This document shows positions 32,590 to 40,585 of a DNA stretch of 64,000 nt, in pieces. The notes beneath the pieces are model-generated. The model saw only the letters and a list, made by a program, of their open reading frames with translations. It was not told the DNA's origin and searched no databases. How positions within the stretch are numbered: the stretch's first letter is position 1; every line of letters starts with the position of its first letter. The translations under genes were made by a program, and so were the position numbers. Origin of the DNA: S010-25 sp964441285 (GTDB lineage Bacteria; Pseudomonadota; Gammaproteobacteria; SZUA-229); contig CAYTUK010000002.1 of assembly GCA_964441285.1 (NCBI GenBank), forward strand, positions 62,001 through 126,000. The letters are read 5' to 3'.

Positions 32590-34155
32590 TTACAGCTGCT
32601 GAATATATTTAAACTGACCAAGGTCAGGCTGGTGCAAACCTATATAGCGCGGCAAATTTTCTAATGCCTGCATCGCCTGCTGTTGGCTGGTATAACTGCC
32701 ATACAACAAAGTGTAGGTTATCCGCTGATTATGTGTCGAAGTATAGTAGGACAAAGTATCCTTAAGATAATAATTGTATTGTTGCGCTATTTCATATAAT
32801 TTATTTTTATCTGTTACCGCTGCCAGTCTAATAACAAAATTATCGGCGGGCTGACCGGCCAGCCACTGCTTACCATGAATCATATTATCACTGCCAATAT
32901 CCGCCATCATCAACCTGGTATTTACTCGACCACCCAGTGACTGTACCTGATCTTCCATGCCGGCAATTTTATGGTTTAAGTGATTTAAGTTCTGCTTTAC
33001 CTGCTGATTCAATTTATTCAGATTAACTTTTAAATTATCATCTAGCATCGCCACTCGCGAATTCAGTTGAGAAACACCGGCTGATGTTGCTGAATTCTGT
33101 GCGCGTAAAGTGGTAATTTTCTGACTCAGATTACTCGCTCGCTGCGTGTTTTGTGCCGCCTCTTTTTGCAGTGCGGTATGCTGATAAAAATACAACCCTG
33201 CAATGGCAAATAATGCCACTAAAAAGGCTGCCGACATAACTCTAAAATGCTTTCGTTGTAGATGAGTCAATGCCAGCAATGACTCTGCCAGACCAGATAA
33301 ATTACTTTTTAAGCCTTTAATTAAGCCTGTATGTACATCGGATTTATCCTGCAAAGTCTGTACATGCACAATAAGGTCGACAACTTTTTCAGTTAAATAC
33401 GCCGATTTATCTTCCAGATGTTGAATAGATGCTGATATTTTTGTTGTTTTCGCCGATAACTCACTCGAGGTAATTTCCAGCACGGTTGCACGACGCATAA
33501 CCGCTTCATCAACTTTTTGTAGTTTTAATACGCGGGCCTTATTCGATACTACTTCCTGATCAGCAGTATCTGCATGACACTGTGTTACTTTGGCAAGCAC
33601 CTCTATTTCTTCAATCAGCTTTTTTTCAACCGATAGTATATTCTCGGTATTATTTCTAACACCCTCTTTCAGCTGCTCGTTCGTGGTACGAGAAGTTTCA
33701 ACCAGCGAATTAACTCGAGCGACCACATGCTGATTTCTCTCTGCCAGCGCATTACTTTTTTCAACTGAGGTTTGTGCAAGATTTTTCAAACCATTTGCTG
33801 ACTGTTCTGCAACATCAGAGACACCCTGAGTGATTTTTAAAAGCGCTGTATCCATCTTCGTTGAAATATTAATTAATGCTTTATAAGCATTATCAATTTC
33901 ACCCAGACGTTTATACGTTTCTGAAACTTTTGCCGTTAAATCAATATCCGTATCACCCAAACGATCAAGACCTTCTTCAACACTGGCGTTGATACTACCA
34001 AGCTCCGCATTGAGTTGGCCGAGCCCTTGTTCAAGAGCAGAAATCTTTGTATTTATATCATGTACTCGGGGTTTATTTTTAGTCTCCGGCTCAAAATGAA
34101 TCAACCTGTTTTCTGTGACTGCCTCTGTATCATTAAGCTCTTGTTCTGCTGTCAT
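32590..34155 (-). CDS. Single-pass membrane coiled-coil protein with SPOR-like C-terminus
   Basis: The 521-residue protein has a cytoplasmic N-terminal part (residues 1 to about 305) that is almost entirely heptad-type coiled coil (DINTKISALEQGLGQLNAEL and so on), one membrane helix (about 306-327, VMSAAFLVALFAIAGLYFY), another coiled-coil in the periplasm, and a final domain of about 85 residues (FVIRLAAVTDKNKLYEIAQQ to the end) whose pattern of strands and YGSYTSQQQAMQALENLP matches SPOR domains, which bind denuded peptidoglycan at division sites. That suggests a DamX-like role in cell division or shape. It is monocistronic. Confidence 0.65.
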   Translation of the reverse strand: MTAEQELNDTEAVTENRLIHFEPETKNKPRVHDINTKISALEQGLGQLNAELGSINASVEEGLDRLGDTDIDLTAKVSETYKRLGEIDNAYKALINISTKMDTALLKITQGVSDVAEQSANGLKNLAQTSVEKSNALAERNQHVVARVNSLVETSRTTNEQLKEGVRNNTENILSVEKKLIEEIEVLAKVTQCHADTADQEVVSNKARVLKLQKVDEAVMRRATVLEITSSELSAKTTKISASIQHLEDKSAYLTEKVVDLIVHVQTLQDKSDVHTGLIKGLKSNLSGLAESLLALTHLQRKHFRVMSAAFLVALFAIAGLYFYQHTALQKEAAQNTQRASNLSQKITTLRAQNSATSAGVSQLNSRVAMLDDNLKVNLNKLNQQVKQNLNHLNHKIAGMEDQVQSLGGRVNTRLMMADIGSDNMIHGKQWLAGQPADNFVIRLAAVTDKNKLYEIAQQYNYYLKDTLSYYTSTHNQRITYTLLYGSYTSQQQAMQALENLPRYIGLHQPDLGQFKYIQQL

Positions 34156-34519
34156 AATCTTCTCCTAAAATTATCTACAATAAAACCTGGCGATGAACGC
34201 CGTACAACGATTGCTTGAATTTTAGCATATTAGAATTTAATAAAATACAGTTGTTCGGAGCAGTGAATTAAAGCCAGTCTAACCTCACTACCCGATTAGT
34301 TTCCCAGCTAAGCAGCGCATATTATTGTTAAATATGGATAAACCCACCATATTCATGGCTCACAGCTCAGATCGATTAATACCAGCAACAGTTAGCTGGA
34401 CAACAGTATTATGGTCTCTGACCCATCCATGAAAGCGTATCCCACAAACTGAATGATTCAAAATTAACCCGGGGTTTCTTAATTTATTCACCAATCGCCA
34501 TCGCCGTGGCCTAAAATGC
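34156..34519. other. 364-base gap between the coiled-coil gene and mobB
   Basis: The left side must hold the promoter of the minus-strand coiled-coil gene and the right side the 3' end of the mobB operon. I see no RNA gene, no clear hairpin with a T run and no convincing promoter boxes. Confidence 0.3.
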
Positions 34520-35092
34520 TCAATAGCTGTCTAACCAGCGATTGATAAAGCCGGCAACTTCTTCAATATGGTTAATGTTTAATAATGGCAATGCGCCTGT
34601 TTCAGTATTTCCATCCGTAGCAACGGCGATTATATTTTCATCCTCAGGAAAAATTAATTTTTTCCCCGTTGCAGGGCGATGTAATTCTATTTTTGGAAAG
34701 GCAACATCTCGAAATCCTTCAACCAAAACCAGATCAATATTTTCAAGGTCCAGTTTTGAAATTAAATATCCCAGTATCACTTCCTTCCGTTGTGCATAGT
34801 CAATCATTAATGCATAGCGTTGGTCTGAAGCGATAAGTACCTGATCGGCCCCTGCCTTGCGCAACTCATAACTGTCTTTACCTGGCTTATCAATATCAAA
34901 ATCATGGTGTGCATGTTTAATCATCGCCACACGTAACCCCTGTAGTTTTAACAAAGGGATCAGTTTTACCAGCAGGCTGGTTTTACCCGTACCGCTGTAA
35001 GCAGCAAAACCCAGTATCGGTTTCTTTACTCCTGAACTATCACCCGGATTAAAAACCGAGCTATTAATGTTATTTTTAACGACTGTATTCAT
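34520..35092 (-). CDS. mobB: MobB, molybdopterin-guanine dinucleotide biosynthesis adaptor
   Basis: The 190-residue P-loop protein has ILGFAAYSGTGKTSLLVKLIP (Walker A GTGKTS), then IKHAHHDFDIDKPGKDSYELRKAGA, which is the MobB signature, and LVLVEGFRDVAFPKIELHR. MobB binds GTP and assists MobA in making the Mo-bis-MGD cofactor used by DMSO-reductase-family enzymes. Its place at the end of the nitrate reductase cluster indicates it serves that enzyme. Confidence 0.93.
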   Translation of the reverse strand: MNTVVKNNINSSVFNPGDSSGVKKPILGFAAYSGTGKTSLLVKLIPLLKLQGLRVAMIKHAHHDFDIDKPGKDSYELRKAGADQVLIASDQRYALMIDYAQRKEVILGYLISKLDLENIDLVLVEGFRDVAFPKIELHRPATGKKLIFPEDENIIAVATDGNTETGALPLLNINHIEEVAGFINRWLDSY

Positions 35093-35146
35093 ACGCTCTA
35101 TTTATCCATAAAATCACTTATCGAACCAATGTCATAAAAAGGTTTT

Positions 35147-35545
35147 CTATATTTTTCCATGCAACAAGACCCTGCCAAGATAGCCGGAAAATAATATATA
35201 ACCTTCAACTAAATTTTTATAATCTTCCTTTATGCCTTTGCTTAAAATCACCCAGGAAATATAAATAGCCGGTAATAACAACAATAAAAATAATCCGCCT
35301 GATGCTCCCGGCACCGCATAAGAGGCCAGTGCCAACAAATATAATGGCCAACTAAACAGTAAACCACGCAATATATGTTTCATTGACAATATCACTACAG
35401 CAAAAAAACGCTGTAGTTTCTGTTTACGTGAGTTATAGACCGCTAAAAATATTCCGCGCTCAAAGTCACTTTTAATTTCATTCAGTCTTTTTGACTGGCT
35501 TATTGATGGCATCACAGGTGAACAAATAGCAACAAAAAATGGCAT
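35147..35545 (-). CDS. Small membrane protein of the nitrate reductase cluster
   Basis: The 132-residue protein has a basic N-terminal region (QSKRLNEIKSDFERGIF, KQKLQRFF) and two membrane helices (about residues 57-80 and 82-102), then a short amphipathic tail. Its start codon shares one base with the stop of the DmsB-DmsC fusion gene. No family recognised. Context suggests an accessory or assembly factor of the membrane-linked nitrate reductase. The start could be further in, at MKHILRG. Confidence 0.6.
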   Translation of the reverse strand: MPFFVAICSPVMPSISQSKRLNEIKSDFERGIFLAVYNSRKQKLQRFFAVVILSMKHILRGLLFSWPLYLLALASYAVPGASGGLFLLLLLPAIYISWVILSKGIKEDYKNLVEGYILFSGYLGRVLLHGKI

Positions 35546-37380
35546 CAGTGTAAATCGGGCAAGACACCGACCTGGGGCATATTCGCTAGACCCGTCTCTC
35601 TGGCATGTTGCTGAAAACCCTGGTTACGCCAGAAAAAAGCACCCGGCATGGTTGTAGGGATAACGAGCGCATAAAACAATGATCGACCAGTAATCGCGGT
35701 TAACAAAATAATTATTGCAGCAATAAACCAGGCGAATAAACTAACCGGACTCCCATCGGTCACTTGCGCAAGCACGACCACAATTATCGCAGAGACAAAC
35801 AGGCCAAAATTACGTGCATAATAGGTTTTGCCAAATTGTGTTACCTGTCGGTAATGCGATGCTGCGCCTTCACCACCCTGTCGAATTAAAGCCCTATAAT
35901 GAAAATATAAACCCAGCATTTCAAAACTAAGTCCGGTGACAATAATCAATGCCATAACCGGCACTATCTGCATCCAGCGTTCACCCACAACAAGCTGTAC
36001 CGTGGCATAGACTAATAATACAAACAGTGGGCCCAGTGACAGCATGCTGCCATAAAAACTACTGAAGACCTGCCAGTGATTCCAGAATGGCCGCGCTGGA
36101 ATACGGTATATTTTATGCATAAAGAAAATCGCAGCAATGCCCGATACGACTGCACCCCAACCTGTCAGCGAAATAAATACAGCTATTATCGAGGCTGGCA
36201 ACCACTGAAAAAACACGGGCAACCCGGTCAATAATGTGTAGGCTCCCAGGAAATTATAAAACACTGCAATGCCAGCAACTTCACGACTAACAGGGGAGTA
36301 ACGTAAATTATTAAACGCACGATAAAAACGGTGTGGTTTACCCAGATGCATAGTGGACAATACCAGTGCCAGCGTTTGCACACCGATTAAACTAAACAGC
36401 AGCATGGGCCAGGCAAGTGGGTTAGCCTGAGGGGTCAGGGTTTCAAAACCCAGCAATGGGCCAAGAAATAAAACCATAAACATGCCAATGACTGCCTGAG
36501 AAATCAAGGTAAAAACAACCAGTGGGTTTTCGCGCGTGCTGAGTTTTTTAATACTCCATTCAACTTCAGTCTGTTCTTTACTGACACCAGAACTAAAGAC
36601 ACCGTGGTTATTTTTTTTATAACGAATTGGCATACTGTCCGTCCGTTTCATTTCATCAGGCAGGGCGTTACGTTGCTGAAAACGAATATTTGGATGGGTA
36701 ATATCGGTTCTCGGAAAACCGGGGATACTCACTTCAAGATCCTCTCTATTTTCTGGCGTGGTTTCCATAATACCAAAGTTTAATGCACCTGCTAGACAGG
36801 CCGATACACAGGCAGGTTTTAGCCCCACTTCCAGTCGATCTACACACATATTACATTTTGACACCTCACCTTTACTGTGATCCAGTTGAGGCGCATTATA
36901 TGGACAGACCCAGGTACAGTAACCACAACCAAAACAGATATCTGGATCCTGCAATACTGCGCCATATTCAGCAAATTTTGTATAGGCACGCGTTGGACAG
37001 CCTTTCAGACAAACTGGATTGTCACAATGATTACACGCCATCGAAATATTTAACCGCAGGTAAGCCGGGTAGTCACCACCTTCAACATAACCCACCGCTC
37101 GAAACGCCTGATGGGGTGGTAAATCATTTTTTTCTGAACAGGCCGATTCGCAGGCATGGCAGGCAATGCAATTATCCGCAGTAAAATAAAACCCATGTTG
37201 CTTATAACGGTTGGGGTTTTCGCTAATACTCGCATCACCATTTATATTCAGGCTTTTACCGCGTAGCGCAGAATCTTTCGTTACGGTCTCAATAAATTGA
37301 CCGTAACGGTTCTTTTCCGGGTGTTGAGCATCCTCTAAAAGCGCGTAAGTTTGTTCTTTGGGTCTTTTATATTTAAACAT
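35545..37380 (-). CDS. DmsB-DmsC fusion: four-cluster ferredoxin joined to a quinol-oxidising membrane anchor
   Basis: The 611-residue protein joins two subunits that are normally separate. Residues about 70-205 carry four cysteine groups for [4Fe-4S] clusters, beginning CIACHACESAC (Cys71, 74, 77, 81) and including CNHCDNPVCLKGC, CFGCGYCTWVC and CNMC...CVSAC. From about residue 290 the chain is a DmsC-type anchor with eight predicted helices. Known DMSO-reductase-family enzymes use such parts to draw electrons from quinol. It lies between the NasA-like catalytic gene (29 bases upstream) and a small membrane protein, so it very likely feeds nitrate reduction from the quinol pool. An enzyme for polysulfide or DMSO is less likely given nirBD next door. 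Confidence 0.85.
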   Translation of the reverse strand: MFKYKRPKEQTYALLEDAQHPEKNRYGQFIETVTKDSALRGKSLNINGDASISENPNRYKQHGFYFTADNCIACHACESACSEKNDLPPHQAFRAVGYVEGGDYPAYLRLNISMACNHCDNPVCLKGCPTRAYTKFAEYGAVLQDPDICFGCGYCTWVCPYNAPQLDHSKGEVSKCNMCVDRLEVGLKPACVSACLAGALNFGIMETTPENREDLEVSIPGFPRTDITHPNIRFQQRNALPDEMKRTDSMPIRYKKNNHGVFSSGVSKEQTEVEWSIKKLSTRENPLVVFTLISQAVIGMFMVLFLGPLLGFETLTPQANPLAWPMLLFSLIGVQTLALVLSTMHLGKPHRFYRAFNNLRYSPVSREVAGIAVFYNFLGAYTLLTGLPVFFQWLPASIIAVFISLTGWGAVVSGIAAIFFMHKIYRIPARPFWNHWQVFSSFYGSMLSLGPLFVLLVYATVQLVVGERWMQIVPVMALIIVTGLSFEMLGLYFHYRALIRQGGEGAASHYRQVTQFGKTYYARNFGLFVSAIIVVVLAQVTDGSPVSLFAWFIAAIIILLTAITGRSLFYALVIPTTMPGAFFWRNQGFQQHARETGLANMPQVGVLPDLH

Positions 37381-37409
37381 TCTTATCTTCTATAGCGATA
37401 CAGTATTCA

Positions 37410-39596
37410 TTAAAAGGCTCTCGCTGCAACATTTTCTCTAGCGGCAGCCAGCTGATCAGCAATCGGCTCAATCTGTACTGCGCTTTGTTTATACGCCGGC
37501 TGGCGTGAGTGCGGGTCAAGCAAACCCAGCGCGATACGATTAACACATGCATGAAAATGGAACGGTATAAATACTGCATCTGGCGCAATGCGCTCGGTGC
37601 ATTGCACCATTACAATGGCATAGCCACGACGTGAAAGTACTTTTGCATAAGCACCATGTTTTATGCCAAGTTGTTTTGCCGCTCGCGGGTTCATTTCCAT
37701 ATAGGGCGTTGGGCTGAATTTGTTGGCATTACCCACTTTCCCAGTACGGGTACGGGTATGGAAATGTTCAACGACACGACCAGAATTTAGCCAGAACGGG
37801 TAATGGGTATCAGGGCGCTCATTATCATCCACAAAGGGCAAAGCTAGAAGTTTTGCTTTACCACCAGGAAACTGAAAGATGCCATCGGTATATAAACGTG
37901 GCGACCCCTGCGGCGCACTGTCTTCATTGCACGGCCACTGTAAACCACGGTTTTCTTCAATTTTGTCGTAACTCATGCCGGAATAATCCAGCATACGGCC
38001 TTTGGATAACTGTTTTAATTCGTCAAAAACGCCTTCTGCAGTTTCGGGGAAGGCAATTTTATTGCCCCGTTCAAAACGGGTTGCCATCTGATTAAAAATT
38101 TCCAGATCAGTTTTTGAGTCGCCGTGCGGTTTAATCACATTTCGAATCAGATTAACCCGACGTTCGGTATTCGTCATACAACCTTCTTTTTCCGCCCACA
38201 CTGCCGACGGAAAAAACACATGCGAATACGCATTGGTTTCAACATCGCGATACGCATCCTGAACCACCAGAAAATCCAGTTTGGCAAGTAACTTACGCAT
38301 TAACCCCGTATCTGCCATTGAAGTCATCGGATTCGTTGCAACCAGCCATAAACCTTTTATTTCACCGCGCTCAATCGCCGGTAAAATATCGGTCATAAAC
38401 ATGCCGCGTTTTTCCGGAAGAAAATCAACGTCAATGCCCCAAAATTCGGCAATCTCACTGCGATCTTTTGCATTTTCAAGATAACGATAACCCGGCAGAC
38501 CAGAGCACGATGACCATTCGCGTGTCCCCATCGCATTGCACTGACCAGTAATAGATAAAGAGGAACCTCCGGGCTTACCGATATTGCCGGTAATTAAATT
38601 CAAGTTGTTAATTGCACAAACCCCGTCCGAACCATGTGTGCTCTGGTTAATCCCCATAGTCCAGATAGTCATTGCAGCACCGGCTTTGGCATACATACGC
38701 GCAACCTGACGAATTACGTCGGCATCAATCCCACAAATCTTTGCCGCACTTTCCGGAGCATATTTTTTTACCAGCGTAGAAAAATCCGCATATCCTTCGG
38801 TGAAACTGTGAATATAATTTTCGTCTGCCAGCGCTTCTTCTAAAATAACACAGGCCAGTGAATTTAATAAAACCAGATCCGTTCCTGGCGTAATCGCCAG
38901 GTGAATATCTGCTTTCTGTGCAAACATGGTGACACGCGGGTCAACTACAATTACTGGAAATTTTCTTTTTTCCAGTGCCTCGATTAAGCGCCAGTAAATA
39001 ATGGGATGCTGCTCTGGCAGGTTAGAACCAACAGCAAGCAAACATTCTGTATGCTCAAAATCATCATAACAACCCGGTGGCCCATCTGAACCAAATGAGC
39101 GCTTATAACCAGACACAGCAGAAGCCATGCACAAAGTAGTGTTACCATCATAATTGTTTGTACCGATGACACCGCGTGCAAGTTTGCCCAGAGTATAAAA
39201 CTCTTCCGTCATAATCTGACCGGTAGAAATAATTGCAAACGAATCCCGGCCATGTTTGGCCTGAATGGTTTTAATTTTATCGGCCGTATAATCCAGCGCA
39301 ACCTTCCAGCCAGCTTCTTTAAATTCATCCTGGTAGCTATCACGCATTAGTGGTTTATCGCCACGACCCGCTGTTTTCGCAAACAGTTCGTGCTCAAAAA
39401 TACCTTTAACGCATAATTTTCCGCGGTTAACATCTGCATCTGCCAGACCACGCGAAGCAACCGCATCACCGTCTTCATTCAAGCCAACTTCAATAGAGCA
39501 ACCTGTTGAGCAATAACCACAGGTGGCGTACTTCCACTCGACCACACCTTTATCGACTATTTTAATCGGGTGCTTTTGTTTACGTCCAAATAACAT
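37410..39596 (-). CDS. nasA: Assimilatory-type nitrate reductase catalytic subunit (NasA/NarB-like)
   Basis: The 728-residue molybdoenzyme begins with a [4Fe-4S] site (Cys26, Cys29, Cys33, Cys62; CGYCSTGC...GKLC) and continues with the phrases YDGNTTLCMASAVSGYK, where Cys156 is in the place of the Mo ligand of Nap/Nas enzymes, and GVNQSTHG-like GINQSTHGSDGVCAINNLNLITGN. The C-terminal molydopterin-binding domain has SGRVVEHFHTRTRTGK. There is no Tat signal, so it is cytoplasmic and assimilatory rather than periplasmic. It lacks the flavin or C-terminal 2Fe-2S module found in some NasA proteins; the DmsB-DmsC fusion encoded next would replace those as electron source. Confidence 0.88.
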   Translation of the reverse strand: MLFGRKQKHPIKIVDKGVVEWKYATCGYCSTGCSIEVGLNEDGDAVASRGLADADVNRGKLCVKGIFEHELFAKTAGRGDKPLMRDSYQDEFKEAGWKVALDYTADKIKTIQAKHGRDSFAIISTGQIMTEEFYTLGKLARGVIGTNNYDGNTTLCMASAVSGYKRSFGSDGPPGCYDDFEHTECLLAVGSNLPEQHPIIYWRLIEALEKRKFPVIVVDPRVTMFAQKADIHLAITPGTDLVLLNSLACVILEEALADENYIHSFTEGYADFSTLVKKYAPESAAKICGIDADVIRQVARMYAKAGAAMTIWTMGINQSTHGSDGVCAINNLNLITGNIGKPGGSSLSITGQCNAMGTREWSSCSGLPGYRYLENAKDRSEIAEFWGIDVDFLPEKRGMFMTDILPAIERGEIKGLWLVATNPMTSMADTGLMRKLLAKLDFLVVQDAYRDVETNAYSHVFFPSAVWAEKEGCMTNTERRVNLIRNVIKPHGDSKTDLEIFNQMATRFERGNKIAFPETAEGVFDELKQLSKGRMLDYSGMSYDKIEENRGLQWPCNEDSAPQGSPRLYTDGIFQFPGGKAKLLALPFVDDNERPDTHYPFWLNSGRVVEHFHTRTRTGKVGNANKFSPTPYMEMNPRAAKQLGIKHGAYAKVLSRRGYAIVMVQCTERIAPDAVFIPFHFHACVNRIALGLLDPHSRQPAYKQSAVQIEPIADQLAAARENVAARAF

Positions 39597-39730
39597 AATT
39601 TAATTTCACCACAGAAATTTAGTCGATAAAGACACGACTGCCCCACTAACAGTAAGACATCCATGCAGCTAACCGTCTTAAACGAAGCACAACTTCTTTA
39701 TTCGTACCATTAATAACCGTATTTTAATCA

Positions 39731-40180
39731 CTAAAGTTTAGTCGCCAGAGTGGACTGATAAATGGCTTTGTGCACATCACCCATACTTACCATGCCCAGC
39801 AGTTTGTCACCAATCGCCACCGGTATACGGCGAAATTTTCGGCCCACCATTATTGATGCTGCCTGCAATATATGCAGATCAGGCCGGATCGTAATCACCG
39901 CCGGTGTCATCACTTCTTTAACTCGAACATTCACGACATCGCTATACTGATGCACCCGTTCTTCATAATCGACTATCGACATGTTATCCATTAGCTCATC
40001 GAGTTTTGGAAACATTCTTCCCAGCACATCACTTTCTGATACGGTACCAACCAGCTTACCGTCATCTACCACCGGGATCCCACTGTATCGATAGATACAC
40101 ATCAATGAAACCACTTCACCCAGTTTTCTGTCTGAGGTTACGGTACGAACATTCGAGGTCATAATATCTTCTACTTTCAT
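39731..40180 (-). CDS. Two-CBS-domain protein in the nitrate/nitrite operon
   Basis: The 149-residue protein consists of two CBS motifs: VEDIMTSNVRTVTSDRKLGEVV...GIPVVDDGKLVGTVSESDVL and VKEVMTPAVITIRPDLHILQAA...FRRIPVAIGDKLLGMVSMGDV. Such pairs bind adenine nucleotides and act as regulatory modules. It lies between nirD and nasA on the same strand, with about 130 bases on the nasA side and 33 on the nirD side. A role as an energy-status sensor of nitrate assimilation is possible but not shown. Confidence 0.88.
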   Translation of the reverse strand: MKVEDIMTSNVRTVTSDRKLGEVVSLMCIYRYSGIPVVDDGKLVGTVSESDVLGRMFPKLDELMDNMSIVDYEERVHQYSDVVNVRVKEVMTPAVITIRPDLHILQAASIMVGRKFRRIPVAIGDKLLGMVSMGDVHKAIYQSTLATKL

Positions 40181-40213
40181 TTTTTTAGCCTTGTTGTATT
40201 TTGAACACGGGTT

Positions 40214-40540
40214 TTAAGCAGCAACGGCTGCTTTAAAGTTAATATACACTATACCGTTCTCAACTTTTACCGGAAACACATTCGTACAACCTTCATCTGG
40301 CCCTAATGCTTTACCGGTGACCAGATCAATTTTCCAGTTATGCATCGGGCAGGTCACCGACGTACCATGCACGATGCCTTCTGATAGTGGCCCCTGTTTA
40401 TGTGGGCATTCATTTTTTATCGCAAATACTTCATTGTTTGCCGTGCGGAATACCGCAATCTTCATGGTATCAGTGGTGATAACACGCGAACCTAGTTGCG
40501 GAATATTTTCCAATGCCACAATTTCTGTCCAGTCATTCAT
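40214..40540 (-). CDS. nirD: Nitrite reductase small subunit NirD, with intact Rieske motif
   Basis: The 108-residue Rieske-fold protein has both cluster motifs: CPH in KNECPHKQGPLSEG and CPMH in VTCPMHNWKIDL. The NirD of enteric bacteria lacks these ligands; here all four (two Cys, two His) are visible, so a 2Fe-2S cluster is expected. It partners NirB in the cytoplasmic NAD(P)H-dependent reduction of nitrite to ammonia. The gap to nirB is about 45 bases. Confidence 0.92.
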   Translation of the reverse strand: MNDWTEIVALENIPQLGSRVITTDTMKIAVFRTANNEVFAIKNECPHKQGPLSEGIVHGTSVTCPMHNWKIDLVTGKALGPDEGCTNVFPVKVENGIVYINFKAAVAA

Positions 40541-40585
40541 GTTTATAGTCTCCTGCTAAGCCTGTTATTCAAAACCGGATCGATT

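Noticed and set aside
35545..39596. DMSO, polysulfide or formate enzyme for the molybdoenzyme pair
   Set aside because: The DmsB-DmsC module alone would fit, but the catalytic subunit has Nas/Nap-type motifs, no Tat signal, and it is flanked by nirBD, so nitrate is the better choice.
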